A DNA stretch of 62,934 bases from Pseudaquidulcibacter saccharophilus (lineage in GTDB: Bacteria; Pseudomonadota; Alphaproteobacteria; Caulobacterales; Aquidulcibacteraceae), in NCBI RefSeq assembly GCF_019455445.1, contig NZ_JAHWUS010000007.1, forward strand, positions 1 through 62,934, in the 5' to 3' direction. Each line of letters opens with the position of its first letter. The first letter of the stretch is position 1. Shown piece by piece: positions 17,922-26,571 of this stretch. The position numbers and the translations under genes were made by a program. Under the pieces are notes generated by a model, which saw only the letters and a program-made list of their open reading frames with translations, had not been told where the DNA came from and made no database searches.

Positions 17922-19274
17922 ATGAAAATACGCTCCATTAAATCGCGTTGGCTTTATATTTCTGCATCCGCAATTGCGGCAATCGCATTAATTGGTGGCG
18001 CAAGTTTCGCACAAAGCAAAAAGACAACCAATCAACAAGTCGTGCCCGCCCCTGTTCACTATTGGGCAGATATTTCAAACGGTGGTTCTTTAATGGGCTT
18101 TGGCATGCCAAGCCTTCCATTTGGGATGGGCAAATCAAATAACAATAACTGGAGTGATGCCTATCACGGTATGCCAGGTAAACATGCTGATTTAACCATA
18201 AACCACAATTCATTCCCCAATCAGATAAAAGCAAGCCAAGCGGTTCCAAGTAACGCAGGTTTGGGCAAGGCAATAAACTTATTGCCAACAACACCAACCA
18301 AAAGCACAACGCAACCACCTGAAGAAGTGCAAAACCCAATTGATCGCTACAAACTTGAAAAAAAGGATTTTAAAATTAGCTTTTACTGGGGGTGTGGGGC
18401 AACCGCAAAAGCTGGACAGCCGAAATTTATCCAAATCAAGGATGGCAAAATTATAAATAATGGCTTTAATATGCAACACCGTGGCGATACACCTTGGCCA
18501 CAAAATAATGAGGCATATTCACGTTGGCCAAATGCAAAAGACAATCGCGGGTTTGGTGGTAATGCGTCATTGTCCGGTAATCATAAGATTTCTGGTGCAA
18601 ACATTCCTGCAAGCCTGTCCTTTAATATCGCTGCCGCACAAGATTTCATGGATGATTTAAAAATTTCATCTACGGGCGATAAAAGTGGAATAATTTCACT
18701 AAGTTGGAACAATGATCAGGTCGCAAAAGCATATTTCTTTAGTGCATTTGGCATGAGCGGAAATAAGAATGAACTTGTTATATGGACATCTGCCGATGTG
18801 CCCGATGATGGCAGTGGGCTTTTCAATTATTTAAGTGCCGATAAGATTAACCAATACCTAAAAGAAAAGGCATTGTTGCCGGCAAGCCAAAATAAATGCG
18901 ATGTCCCAAAAGGAATTTTTGCAAATTCAGATATGGTTATGGTTCGTGGAATTGCCTATGGCCCAGATACGTATCTTGTTTACCCTGAAAGGCCCAAAGA
19001 CCCTGCGGTCACATGGGTGCAGGAATGGACAGCGCAAATACGAAACAAATCCCTTGGCATGCATATGGTTGGTATGAGTGGCATGATGATGGGCGGCGCA
19101 TCAACAGCAGGCATGACAGAGGAACAAAAACGCCAAGCAAAATGTGATGCCGCAAAAAATAAATCTGGCAATGTTGGTTCTGCTATTGGCTCTGCATTAG
19201 GTGGCGGGGTCGGCGGATTAATTGGCGGTGCCGTTGGCAAGAAAAAAGCAACTGAAAACCCTGATTGCAACTAA
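17922..19274 (+). CDS. Secreted protein of unknown function with C-terminal glycine zipper
   Basis: 450 residues, family not recognised. The signal peptide is clear (IAAIALIGGASFAQ). The N-terminal 120 residues are Asn/Pro/Gly-rich with MGFGMPSLPFGMGKSNNNN. The middle (about 145-340) looks folded, with FYWGCGATAKAGQPKFIQI and IISLSWNNDQVAKAYFF. Near 385-405 is a Met/Gly run (MHMVGMSGMMMGG). The C terminus has a glycine zipper (VGSAIGSALGGGVGGLIGGAVG) like those of membrane-inserting or outer-membrane lipoproteins. Translation is preceded by a G9 tract. It sits 62 nt after the RNase T2 gene and may be co-transcribed. Confidence 0.7.
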   Translation: MKIRSIKSRWLYISASAIAAIALIGGASFAQSKKTTNQQVVPAPVHYWADISNGGSLMGFGMPSLPFGMGKSNNNNWSDAYHGMPGKHADLTINHNSFPNQIKASQAVPSNAGLGKAINLLPTTPTKSTTQPPEEVQNPIDRYKLEKKDFKISFYWGCGATAKAGQPKFIQIKDGKIINNGFNMQHRGDTPWPQNNEAYSRWPNAKDNRGFGGNASLSGNHKISGANIPASLSFNIAAAQDFMDDLKISSTGDKSGIISLSWNNDQVAKAYFFSAFGMSGNKNELVIWTSADVPDDGSGLFNYLSADKINQYLKEKALLPASQNKCDVPKGIFANSDMVMVRGIAYGPDTYLVYPERPKDPAVTWVQEWTAQIRNKSLGMHMVGMSGMMMGGASTAGMTEEQKRQAKCDAAKNKSGNVGSAIGSALGGGVGGLIGGAVGKKKATENPDCN

Positions 19275-19293
19275 ATCTATGCTTAAAGCAAAT

Positions 19294-19320
19294 AAAGGCA
19301 CGCCACGGCGTGCCTTTGTT
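19294..19320. terminator. Bidirectional terminator between the 450-aa protein and mscL
   Basis: Perfect 11-bp stem AAAGGCACGCC / GGCGTGCCTTT with a 2-nt loop between convergent genes, followed by TTTGTTTT. Confidence 0.85.
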
Positions 19321-19328
19321 TTGAATAA

Positions 19329-19736
19329 TTATTTCTTTTGCGCTAATAAATCACGTATTTCGCCCAATAATACTTCGGTTGCAGGTGGTGCAGCAGGCTC
19401 TTCGGCCACCTCCGCAGGCTTTTTCAAATTATTGATAACCTTAATCATCATAAACACGCCTGCCGCGATAGTTATAAAAGAAATGATAGAATTCACAAAC
19501 ATGCCGTAACCAATTGCGACCTCTGGCGTTTTTGCCATTTCATCAGCAGCCTTCAAAACCAGCTTCATTTGTGAAAAATCTATACCACCAGTCAACATAC
19601 CGGCAACTGGCATAATAATATTTGTGACAAAGCTATCAACAATTTTGCCAAATGCACCACCGATAACAACGCCGACAGCCATATCAATAACATTACCACG
19701 CGAAATAAAGGTTTTAAATTCAGATATAATGCTCAT
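19329..19736 (-). CDS. mscL: Large-conductance mechanosensitive channel
   Basis: 135 residues. The first TM block FKTFISRGNVIDMAVGVVIGGAFGKIV is the MscL signature; a periplasmic loop, a second TM (SIISFITIAAGVFMMIKVIN) and a cytoplasmic helix (VLLGEIRDLLAQK) follow. It opens under hypo-osmotic shock. It stands alone between a terminator and ihfB. Confidence 0.95.
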   Translation of the reverse strand: MSIISEFKTFISRGNVIDMAVGVVIGGAFGKIVDSFVTNIIMPVAGMLTGGIDFSQMKLVLKAADEMAKTPEVAIGYGMFVNSIISFITIAAGVFMMIKVINNLKKPAEVAEEPAAPPATEVLLGEIRDLLAQKK

Positions 19737-19914
19737 AATATTCCCCGATTTAATATTTAATCCAAATCAATATATATTAAAGGACTATCGATAACATCTT
19801 TATCATTATTTGGGCAAAACAATTAAGCACTAATATTAGATCAATAAATACAAAATTAGCCAGTGCCCGCCGGCAACTGGCCATCGTCTTTGTACTTTTA
19901 AAAAGAAAAAACGT

Positions 19915-20211
19915 CTATTCGCCGAAATCAACGCCACCATTAAGGCGGGCACGTAACTCTTTCCCGGCTTTAAAGAATGGGGCACGTTTGCCTTCAACTT
20001 TAACTTTTTCACCGGTACGTGGATTACGACCAAGTCTTTCGCCGCGCTCACGCGCAGAGAATGCGCCAAAACCACGCAATTCAACTCTGTCACCACGTTC
20101 AAGCGCAGCAGAGATTTCTTCTAAGACAGTATCAACAACACGCTCTACTTCCCCGAATGATAAATCTGGGTTTTCGGCAGCTAGCTTAGCAACTAATTCT
20201 GAACGCAACAA
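19915..20211 (-). CDS. ihfB: Integration host factor subunit beta
   Basis: 98 residues of the HU/IHF family. [20 protein letters not shown] opens the dimerisation helices, and the DNA-wrapping arm has the [10 protein letters not shown] signature with the intercalating Pro. With IhfA it bends DNA. It lies downstream of rpsA on the same strand, the usual alphaproteobacterial order, separated here by a 305-nt gap with a terminator. Confidence 0.9.
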   Translation of the reverse strand: MLRSELVAKLAAENPDLSFGEVERVVDTVLEEISAALERGDRVELRGFGAFSARERGERLGRNPRTGEKVKVEGKRAPFFKAGKELRARLNGGVDFGE

Positions 20212-20516
20212 TATTCGCTCTCCATTGATGAGCTTTTAATTAAAACTTCTGTGTAATTCACCAAAATACATCCTTAACTATAATATAATAATTATTCAAC
20301 AATTATGTCTTTTAGCAATTACGAGAGATTATCCCCCACCCTCTTCATCGTCAAATTAAGAGAATTGCCTACTATTAATGGCAAATATTAATCAATTATC
20401 AAGAGTTAATTCAGCAGAAATTCCATAATATAGGCGTTTTACTTGGATTATTACAAAAAAATGAGCCAGACTCAAAAGTCTGGCTCATAATTTCTATAAT
20501 AAATTAATGCAGTTAA
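20212..20516. other. 305-nt gene-free stretch between ihfB and rpsA
   Basis: AT-rich. It holds the rpsA terminator at 20455-20488 and must hold the ihfB promoter. I see no open frame or other structured element. Confidence 0.6.
20455..20488 (-). terminator. Intrinsic terminator of rpsA
   Basis: Perfect 12-bp stem ATGAGCCAGACT / AGTCTGGCTCAT with a 4-nt loop. On the minus strand it is followed by six T residues. Confidence 0.9.
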
Positions 20517-22208
20517 TTAAGCATCATTTTCTTTTTTCTTCAAAGCGGCACCCAAAATGTCACCCAAAGACGCGCCAGAATCGGTTGAACCGAATTGTGC
20601 AATTGCGTCTTTTTCTTCTGCAACTTCAAGAGCTTTGATAGAAAGTGAAACTTTGCGGCTTGCTTTATCAATCGCAGTTACGACAGCGTCAACACGGTCG
20701 CCAACAGCAAAACGCTCAGGGCGTTGTTCAGCGCGATCACGTGACAAGTCTGACTTACGGATGAATGAACGCATAACGTTATCCGCACCGAAGGTTACTT
20801 CGATACCACCAGATGCAACCTCAACCACAGTACAAGTAACTGATTGGCCTTTTTTGATTGCAACTTCAGATTCCATAGGATCTTGAGATACTTGTTTAAT
20901 GCCCAAAGAAATACGTTCTTTTTCAACATCAACATCAAGAACTTTGGCTTCAACTTCGTCGCCTTTTTTGAATTTCTTGATTGCATCTTCGCCTTGAACA
21001 GCCCAATCGATGTCAGACATGTGAACCATGCCGTCCAAATCATCAGCAACGCCAATGAATAGACCGAATTCGGTGATGTTTTTAACTTCGCCTTTGATTA
21101 CAGAACCAATTGCGTGTTCATCAACAAATTTCTGCCAAGGATTTTCTTGTGCTTGTTTCATGCCCAAAGAAATACGGCGTTTGTCGGTATCAACATCGAT
21201 AACGATTACGTCAACATCTTGGTCTTGTGAAACGATTTTAGAAGGATGAACGTTTTTCTTAGTCCAAGACATTTCAGAAACGTGAACCAAACCTTCAACG
21301 CCGTCTTCAAGCTCAACGAATGCACCGTAATCAGTGATGTTGGTGATTTTGCCAGAAAGTTTAGCGCCAAGCGGATATTTGCTTGCAGCAGCTTCCCAAG
21401 GATCGTTGTTAAGTTGTTTCATGCCCAAAGAAATACGTTGTGTATCTGGGTTGATTTTAACGATCTGAACTTTAACCACGTCACCAACGTTAAGAACTTG
21501 GTTCGGATGTGTGATACGTTTCCAAGAAATATCGGTAACGTGAAGAAGACCATCAACGCCACCAAGATCAACGAATGCACCGTAATCAGTGATGTTTTTA
21601 ACAACACCTTCTTTGATTTCACCTTCTGCAAGGCCGGCAACAACTTCACCGCGTTGGTCGTTACGTTCATTTTCAAGAATTGAGCGACGAGAAACAACGA
21701 TATTGCCACGTTGGCGGTCCATTTTAAGGATTACGAATGGTTGTTCAACATTAATCATTGAACCGACATCGCGTACCGGACGAACGTCAACTTGTGAACC
21801 AGGAAGGAACGCAATCGCGCCACCAAGGTCAACGTTAAAGCCGCCTTTAACACGGCCAGTGATAACACCATTAACTTGAACGCCATCAGCGAATTGTTTT
21901 TCAAGGCGTGCCCAAGCTTCTTCACGGCGTGCTTTTTCACGAGAAATAACCGCTTCGCCAAGTGCGTTTTCGATACGGTCAAGATAAACTTCAACAGTTT
22001 GACCAGCTTTAAGGTCTTTTGCTTCTGTGCCAAATTCACGAAGCGGAACGCGGCCTTCTGTTTTCAAACCAACATCCAAAACAACAAAGTCGTTTTCAAC
22101 GCTGATGATAGTAGCGGCCATTACTTTACCTTCTTCAAGGCGGCCAGAACCGAAAGATTCTTCAAATAGTGCCGCAAAATCGTCACGGCTAGGATTCATA
22201 TTAGTCAT
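20517..22208 (-). CDS. rpsA: 30S ribosomal protein S1
   Basis: 563 residues with six S1/OB-fold repeats, seen as recurring blocks such as GVVKNITDYGAFVDLGGVDGLLHVTDISW and GKITNITDYGAFVELEDGVEGLVHVSEMSW. S1 binds mRNA upstream of the start codon to help initiation. The start at 22208 has GGAG 5 nt before it. The minus-strand order cmk, rpsA, ihfB is conserved, but four unrelated genes lie between cmk and rpsA or overlap that space. Confidence 0.97.
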   Translation of the reverse strand: MTNMNPSRDDFAALFEESFGSGRLEEGKVMAATIISVENDFVVLDVGLKTEGRVPLREFGTEAKDLKAGQTVEVYLDRIENALGEAVISREKARREEAWARLEKQFADGVQVNGVITGRVKGGFNVDLGGAIAFLPGSQVDVRPVRDVGSMINVEQPFVILKMDRQRGNIVVSRRSILENERNDQRGEVVAGLAEGEIKEGVVKNITDYGAFVDLGGVDGLLHVTDISWKRITHPNQVLNVGDVVKVQIVKINPDTQRISLGMKQLNNDPWEAAASKYPLGAKLSGKITNITDYGAFVELEDGVEGLVHVSEMSWTKKNVHPSKIVSQDQDVDVIVIDVDTDKRRISLGMKQAQENPWQKFVDEHAIGSVIKGEVKNITEFGLFIGVADDLDGMVHMSDIDWAVQGEDAIKKFKKGDEVEAKVLDVDVEKERISLGIKQVSQDPMESEVAIKKGQSVTCTVVEVASGGIEVTFGADNVMRSFIRKSDLSRDRAEQRPERFAVGDRVDAVVTAIDKASRKVSLSIKALEVAEEKDAIAQFGSTDSGASLGDILGAALKKKENDA

Positions 22209-22477
22209 GTGTACTCCAAACTAAATCCTCTGAAAGAAAACAAAAATATCCGCCGCAAGCGCACGCCCACGTCGGTTAAAAATTAAATTATTTTAGTTTG
22301 CAAATTTCAAAGGCTTAAAAACAACTATGGGTTTGGAATTTACCTATTGGCATGACCCACAGCCTTTTCAATGCGCGGGTCTATACATGAAAAAAATGCG
22401 ATTGCAAGTCATTTTGAATGATATTTAACTTTAAAAGACTATTTCAAACACTATATGTGGGGTAAATAAGAGGCATA

Positions 22478-23587
22478 ATGCAAACCATCGGCGCAACCCA
22501 GCTTAATTTTTTCTATTTTATCAAAAGCACAATGCTGGATGGCAAGATTTCCAATCGCGTTGCTTCATGGATTTTTTGGAAAATTCTAATCCTAGTTTAT
22601 TATACTGCGGTTGTTTTTGCCTTCAAACAAACCGCCATTTTTCATAATAAAGCACTACATTATTTCATATATGTTGTTACGCTTTTCATAAACCAAATTT
22701 TCCTAGTTACAGCAGTTGAACTTATAATTAGGTCACAGAAAATCTACCTTTACTTACCACAAAGCCGAAAAGTATTTTTCAACTCGATAATAATAAATTG
22801 TGTAGTGGTTTTATTGGCCAATATTGTAATATGCTTCATGCTGCCACTACATTTTAATATCAGCGTTCACGAGGTAATTCTTTTATCTTTTATACAATTA
22901 TTTCTATCATTGCCCGCCGCATTAATAAGCGTGATGTTATGTGGAATATTATTGGCATTCTTAAAGAAATCGAACAATGCAAGCTCGAAAAGATCATCGC
23001 TTATATTGGGTAATAATCAATCACCAGCCAACAACTTATTGGCCACCAAATTTCTTGTATGGCGCAGAAAATGGATTGATTTTAGCGTAATATTTTCACT
23101 TTCGTTTATTTTTATTGCAGGCATTATCGCGAATATATATTTTAAAAGCCCACAATTTATTGTAATTGCGTTGGCGATAGATTTTCTCTTGCTGCAATCA
23201 TATGTCTATCAATTAAGCATTAGTGATTTAACCGAAAAACTCGCGCTTAAAACACCCCCTTTTAGAACTATATTATTTGACTTTATAAGACTTTCTATAT
23301 GGCAAGTCGCGCTTGTCATTGCTGCAACAATTATTGCATTTCTTAAGGGTTGGGAATTTTTTCCGACAACAATTATATTTATCATTACAAGTGCTTATTT
23401 ATTGTTTGCCGCAATGCTATATCACAACCGATTTGGAAAAAATTTAAGTATGGTTGCAATGACAGGCGAAGTTTTAGTGCTAGGCTTTACTGCCGTGGCA
23501 CTTTTGCCATTGATGCCATTATTTGCGGCATTCTTTATGTATCAAAATTTCAAAAACCAACCAAAGGGCTTTTATGGACTATCTTAA
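22478..23587 (+). CDS. Multi-spanning membrane protein, probable ABC exporter permease
   Basis: 369 residues with about eight to ten hydrophobic segments and short loops; no family recognised. The ATG has GAGGC just upstream. Its last 14 nt overlap the start of an ABC ATPase gene, so the two are almost certainly a transporter pair. There is no periplasmic binding protein nearby, which suggests an exporter. Very low in charged residues and AT-rich. The substrate is unknown. Confidence 0.65.
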   Translation: MQTIGATQLNFFYFIKSTMLDGKISNRVASWIFWKILILVYYTAVVFAFKQTAIFHNKALHYFIYVVTLFINQIFLVTAVELIIRSQKIYLYLPQSRKVFFNSIIINCVVVLLANIVICFMLPLHFNISVHEVILLSFIQLFLSLPAALISVMLCGILLAFLKKSNNASSKRSSLILGNNQSPANNLLATKFLVWRRKWIDFSVIFSLSFIFIAGIIANIYFKSPQFIVIALAIDFLLLQSYVYQLSISDLTEKLALKTPPFRTILFDFIRLSIWQVALVIAATIIAFLKGWEFFPTTIIFIITSAYLLFAAMLYHNRFGKNLSMVAMTGEVLVLGFTAVALLPLMPLFAAFFMYQNFKNQPKGFYGLS

Positions 23588-24305
23588 GGTTAGCAACCTA
23601 TCGGCATTTTATGGCAAGCGCCAAGTTTTGTTTGATGTTGGTTTGGAAATTAAAGCCGGCGAATGGGTTTCAATTGTGGGGGCGAACGGCTCTGGCAAGA
23701 CCACATTTTTGAAATGCCTCGCAGGTTGGGATATTAAAAACCATGGTGAATATTCAGATGGCACAAAAAAAATTGCGCTAGTTCAAAGGCGAAACGCCAT
23801 AAGCTTTGTTCCAACCCCATCCGATTTACCAGAATATTTAAAAGGTCGCGAATTAATCGACATTATTGTGCGTGAAAAACAAGGAAAAATAAATCCTAAA
23901 TGGGATGAAATTTGCCAAACGCTTGATGGCGATATTTGGCTTAATAATGAAATATCGTCATTATCATGGGGCACAAAAAAGAAATTATGCCTTGGAATTG
24001 GTTTATGCGTAAAGCCGGACTTTTTATTTCTTGATGAAAGTTTTGATGGACTTGATGCCGCGGCATCATTCCGTACAAGGCAAATGCTTTTGCAATTATG
24101 CCATGAGGATAAAATTGGCCTTCTTTCGGCATCGCATTCATGGGAAAGCGTATTTGCCTATTCCGATGAGATTTATTTCCTACAAGAAGGGCGCATCGTA
24201 AGACACCTTGGTAAAGGCGAATTCGACGAAACCAAACAACAAGCAAAAGATATGGAAAAAATTATTGTGGCGGCGTTTGGGCCATCAGGACACGAAGTCT
24301 TGTAA
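23574..24305 (+). CDS. ABC transporter ATP-binding protein
   Basis: 243 residues. Walker A is GANGSGKTT, Walker B is FLFLDESFDGLD, and the switch His is in LLSASHSW. The ABC signature reads SSLSWGTKKKLCLGIGL, that is LSWGT in place of LSGGQ, a divergence seen in some exporter ATPases. I start at ATG 23574, inside the end of the permease gene; the frame is open back to 23523. Its 3' end overlaps the convergent membrane-protein gene by 44 nt. Confidence 0.85.
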   Translation: MDYLKVSNLSAFYGKRQVLFDVGLEIKAGEWVSIVGANGSGKTTFLKCLAGWDIKNHGEYSDGTKKIALVQRRNAISFVPTPSDLPEYLKGRELIDIIVREKQGKINPKWDEICQTLDGDIWLNNEISSLSWGTKKKLCLGIGLCVKPDFLFLDESFDGLDAAASFRTRQMLLQLCHEDKIGLLSASHSWESVFAYSDEIYFLQEGRIVRHLGKGEFDETKQQAKDMEKIIVAAFGPSGHEVL

Positions 24306-24792
24306 GCATTATTTTAGTCGCAAGCAAACCGCAACAACCACAAATAAATAACGCCACGATGGTTCTAGGAAAATTTATATGTGCAATTGCCCCGCCAAAA
24401 TAATCAAATTTTTGCATATTGGTTACGAAATAAACCTGAAGCAATGCTTGGGGCAAAAATGCCAAAACAAAACCACCAATATAAGCAAGCCTTGAAAAAT
24501 AAGGCTTGTTATATAATTTTCTAATAATAATCCCATATATTATTATGATTGGCGCGACATAAATTATGCCAATAATCATTGTTACCAACAAGGCAAATGG
24601 CAAAAATGATGTAAGACCAAAGCCACCATAAAAATTACCATTATCAAAAATTACATTCATTAATAATAGCAATAATATCGCGCTGAACGCTGCCGCTTGC
24701 CCCGAAACCAATGCAGGGACAATTAGGTCTGCAATTGTTGGTGTTTGTTTCGCGGTTAAAGTTTCCGCCATCTTCTTACTTATTTGTTCCAT
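24262..24792 (-). CDS. Four-TM membrane protein of unknown function
   Basis: 176 residues with four hydrophobic segments (about 23-48, 62-89, 103-125, 138-160) and a Gly/Cys-rich last helix (LFICGCCGLLATKI). No family recognised. It starts at ATG 24792, with GGGGA 6 nt before, inside the last codons of cmk, so it is likely translated after cmk. Its spacing of hydrophobic segments resembles the membrane part fused to Cmk; the two may be distant paralogues. Confidence 0.6.
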   Translation of the reverse strand: MEQISKKMAETLTAKQTPTIADLIVPALVSGQAAAFSAILLLLLMNVIFDNGNFYGGFGLTSFLPFALLVTMIIGIIYVAPIIIIYGIIIRKLYNKPYFSRLAYIGGFVLAFLPQALLQVYFVTNMQKFDYFGGAIAHINFPRTIVALFICGCCGLLATKIMLTRLRVLMAQTPPQ

Positions 24793-25858
24793 CAATAATC
24801 CCCACCGCTTTTTGAATCACTTCATCAATTCCCATATCCGAAGTATCAAGAATGATTGAGGTTTCGGTTGGCTTTAGTGGTGCATCGGCGCGGTTGGCAT
24901 CGCGGTAATCGCGTTCTTCAATCTGCTTGGTTAATTCTTCTAGCGTTATATTATCGCCCGCCGCATGAAGTTCTTTTAAGCGTCTCTCGGCACGAATTTC
25001 AGGTCTCGCGGTAATAAAAAATTTAAAATCGGCATCTGGGCAAATAACCGTGCCAATATCGCGCCCATCCAAAACCGCACCTTTTGGATTTGCTGCAAAT
25101 TTACGCTGAAAATCAAATAGTGCCTTGCGAACTTCGGGCATTGCCGCAACAACTGACGCCCCCGCCCCCACCTCTGCAGTGCGCAAATCGGCATCAATAA
25201 TGCCATTTATATTGAGATGTCGCGCTATATCAGCCGCCGCCGCAGTATTATTAAACTTGTAGCCTTCGCGCATCATATTATGCGCCACCGCCCTATATAA
25301 TGACCCTGTATCAAGATGAGGCAAGCTAAAATGCGCCGCCAATGCGCGTGCTAAAGTTCCTTTTCCCGATGCCAATGGTCCGTCAATTGCGATAATCATG
25401 CCTCTATCAATATATGAAACAAAAATTCTTTCCATAAAAAAAACATATATTACGGCATCTAATATTAAAAATGGGACTGACAGCAAAATAATATTAATTA
25501 CAGAACCATAGCCAACCGCAATAAAAAACATAAAAAATGCAATTAATATTGAATTTAGTAATAACGCCATAGACGCAATATAAAATCTTTTATGCTTATT
25601 TACTTTTATTATTATCGCCCTAAGCATTACAAGTTTAATAATTGCAGATAAAATAGCTGCACACGCCGCGATTGGAAAGACTGCCAAGATATACATAATA
25701 GCAATTCGAAAATCTGCCTCTCCATCACCAGAAAACAGAATAAAAGGCACAATGCACACTGGTAAAAACTGAATTGCCGAGCTTAAGATAACTAGTAAAA
25801 GCCACAATAAAACCTTTGCAAATGTATAATCGTGGATTATTTCAGATTTTTCATTCAA
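24776..25858 (-). CDS. cmk: Membrane domain fused in frame to cytidylate kinase
   Basis: The last 207 residues, from MIIAIDGPLASGKGT (ATG at 25399), are a complete CMP/dCMP kinase. They include the P-loop, DTGSLYRAVA, and DGRDIGTVICPDADFKFFITA. Without a stop codon the same frame extends 153 codons further upstream as a five-helix hydrophobic domain ending VFFMERIFVSYIDRG directly before Met. A good GGAG site stands 8 nt before TTG 25858. In contrast, the internal ATG has AGAGG only one base away, a poor spacing. So either a membrane-tethered Cmk is made, or two products arise. Cmk supplies CDP for nucleic acid and phospholipid synthesis. The Cmk part is certain; the fusion is read directly from the frame. 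Confidence 0.8.
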   Translation of the reverse strand: MNEKSEIIHDYTFAKVLLWLLLVILSSAIQFLPVCIVPFILFSGDGEADFRIAIMYILAVFPIAACAAILSAIIKLVMLRAIIIKVNKHKRFYIASMALLLNSILIAFFMFFIAVGYGSVINIILLSVPFLILDAVIYVFFMERIFVSYIDRGMIIAIDGPLASGKGTLARALAAHFSLPHLDTGSLYRAVAHNMMREGYKFNNTAAAADIARHLNINGIIDADLRTAEVGAGASVVAAMPEVRKALFDFQRKFAANPKGAVLDGRDIGTVICPDADFKFFITARPEIRAERRLKELHAAGDNITLEELTKQIEERDYRDANRADAPLKPTETSIILDTSDMGIDEVIQKAVGIIDGTNK

Positions 25859-25946
25859 ATAAATCACTCCAACGATATAATACCGAAACTTCAACCATTA
25901 TCAGTTATAAATAATATTTTTAAAATCAATCACCCAAAAGGGGTAA

Positions 25947-26036
25947 TTATTTTTCCCGAAACTTATCCAGTGTTGCTACAAAAACAAATGCACTTATCGC
26001 GCCAAATATTCCGCAAAATAGAATCCCTATTTCCAT
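25947..26036 (-). CDS. Possible 29-residue single-TM small protein
   Basis: A short frame, MEIGILFCGIFGAISAF then VFVATLDKFREK, starting immediately after the stop of the membrane protein upstream (TAA then ATG). One hydrophobic helix with a charged C-terminal tail is typical of small membrane proteins. Too short for certainty; the support is the coupling and the composition. Confidence 0.4.
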   Translation of the reverse strand: MEIGILFCGIFGAISAFVFVATLDKFREK

Positions 26037-26390
26037 TTAATCTTCCCAATCAGCTGTACCGGCAGCGAGCCAATTATAAATTATTAGCCCCAATATAACC
26101 CCCACTATGAAGCCAACGATTAAAAAAATTAATTTTCGGGTTTTTGTATCGGCATTTTTGCATAATATATGAAGCGGATAACCCAATATTAAATTCAACA
26201 ACCCACCAACTAAAACACCCCAAACAATTCCTAAAAAGAAAAAACTTGCGGTGTTTGCCAATAAACTGATTATTAGCCCGTCCAATGTTCCAACTATCCC
26301 CCCCCCGGCAATGCTAGCCAAAAAGAAGTGCACGAACTTTAGAGGTTTTAAACCTAAATCCGGAGAATCGTTTGAAACATTCATCGTCAT
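26037..26390 (-). CDS. Small multi-TM membrane protein with a G9 tract in its coding sequence
   Basis: 117 residues with about three hydrophobic segments rich in Gly. No family recognised. Codons for SIAGGGIVG contain nine G in a row near codon 31, so a one-base slip would stop synthesis early. Followed without gap by a 29-codon frame and then the membrane-Cmk gene on the same strand. Confidence 0.6.
   Translation of the reverse strand: MTMNVSNDSPDLGLKPLKFVHFFLASIAGGGIVGTLDGLIISLLANTASFFFLGIVWGVLVGGLLNLILGYPLHILCKNADTKTRKLIFLIVGFIVGVILGLIIYNWLAAGTADWED
26298..26306 (-). repeat. G9 homopolymer within a coding region
   Basis: Nine C on the plus strand, nine G in the sense of the gene, encoding three consecutive glycines in the 117-residue membrane protein. 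Rare in this AT-rich sequence; candidate slippage site. Confidence 0.8.
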
Positions 26391-26571
26391 AATAATTTAT
26401 TGAAATATATAAATTTTTTAGTTGCAGGAGGACTTTATTCAATTAGTATTCATATTACAACTCTAACCTGTTGTTTATTTCATAAAGATTATATCCATAA
26501 ATAGGTTTGAGTAATCTAATTTATAATTGAAGCGCTTGTCATCATCTTGATTCTGCGTGTATAATCACATC

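Noticed and set aside
26425-26432. Strong Shine-Dalgarno-like CAGGAGGA on the plus strand
   Set aside because: No ATG, GTG or TTG at a suitable distance and only an 8-codon frame follows.
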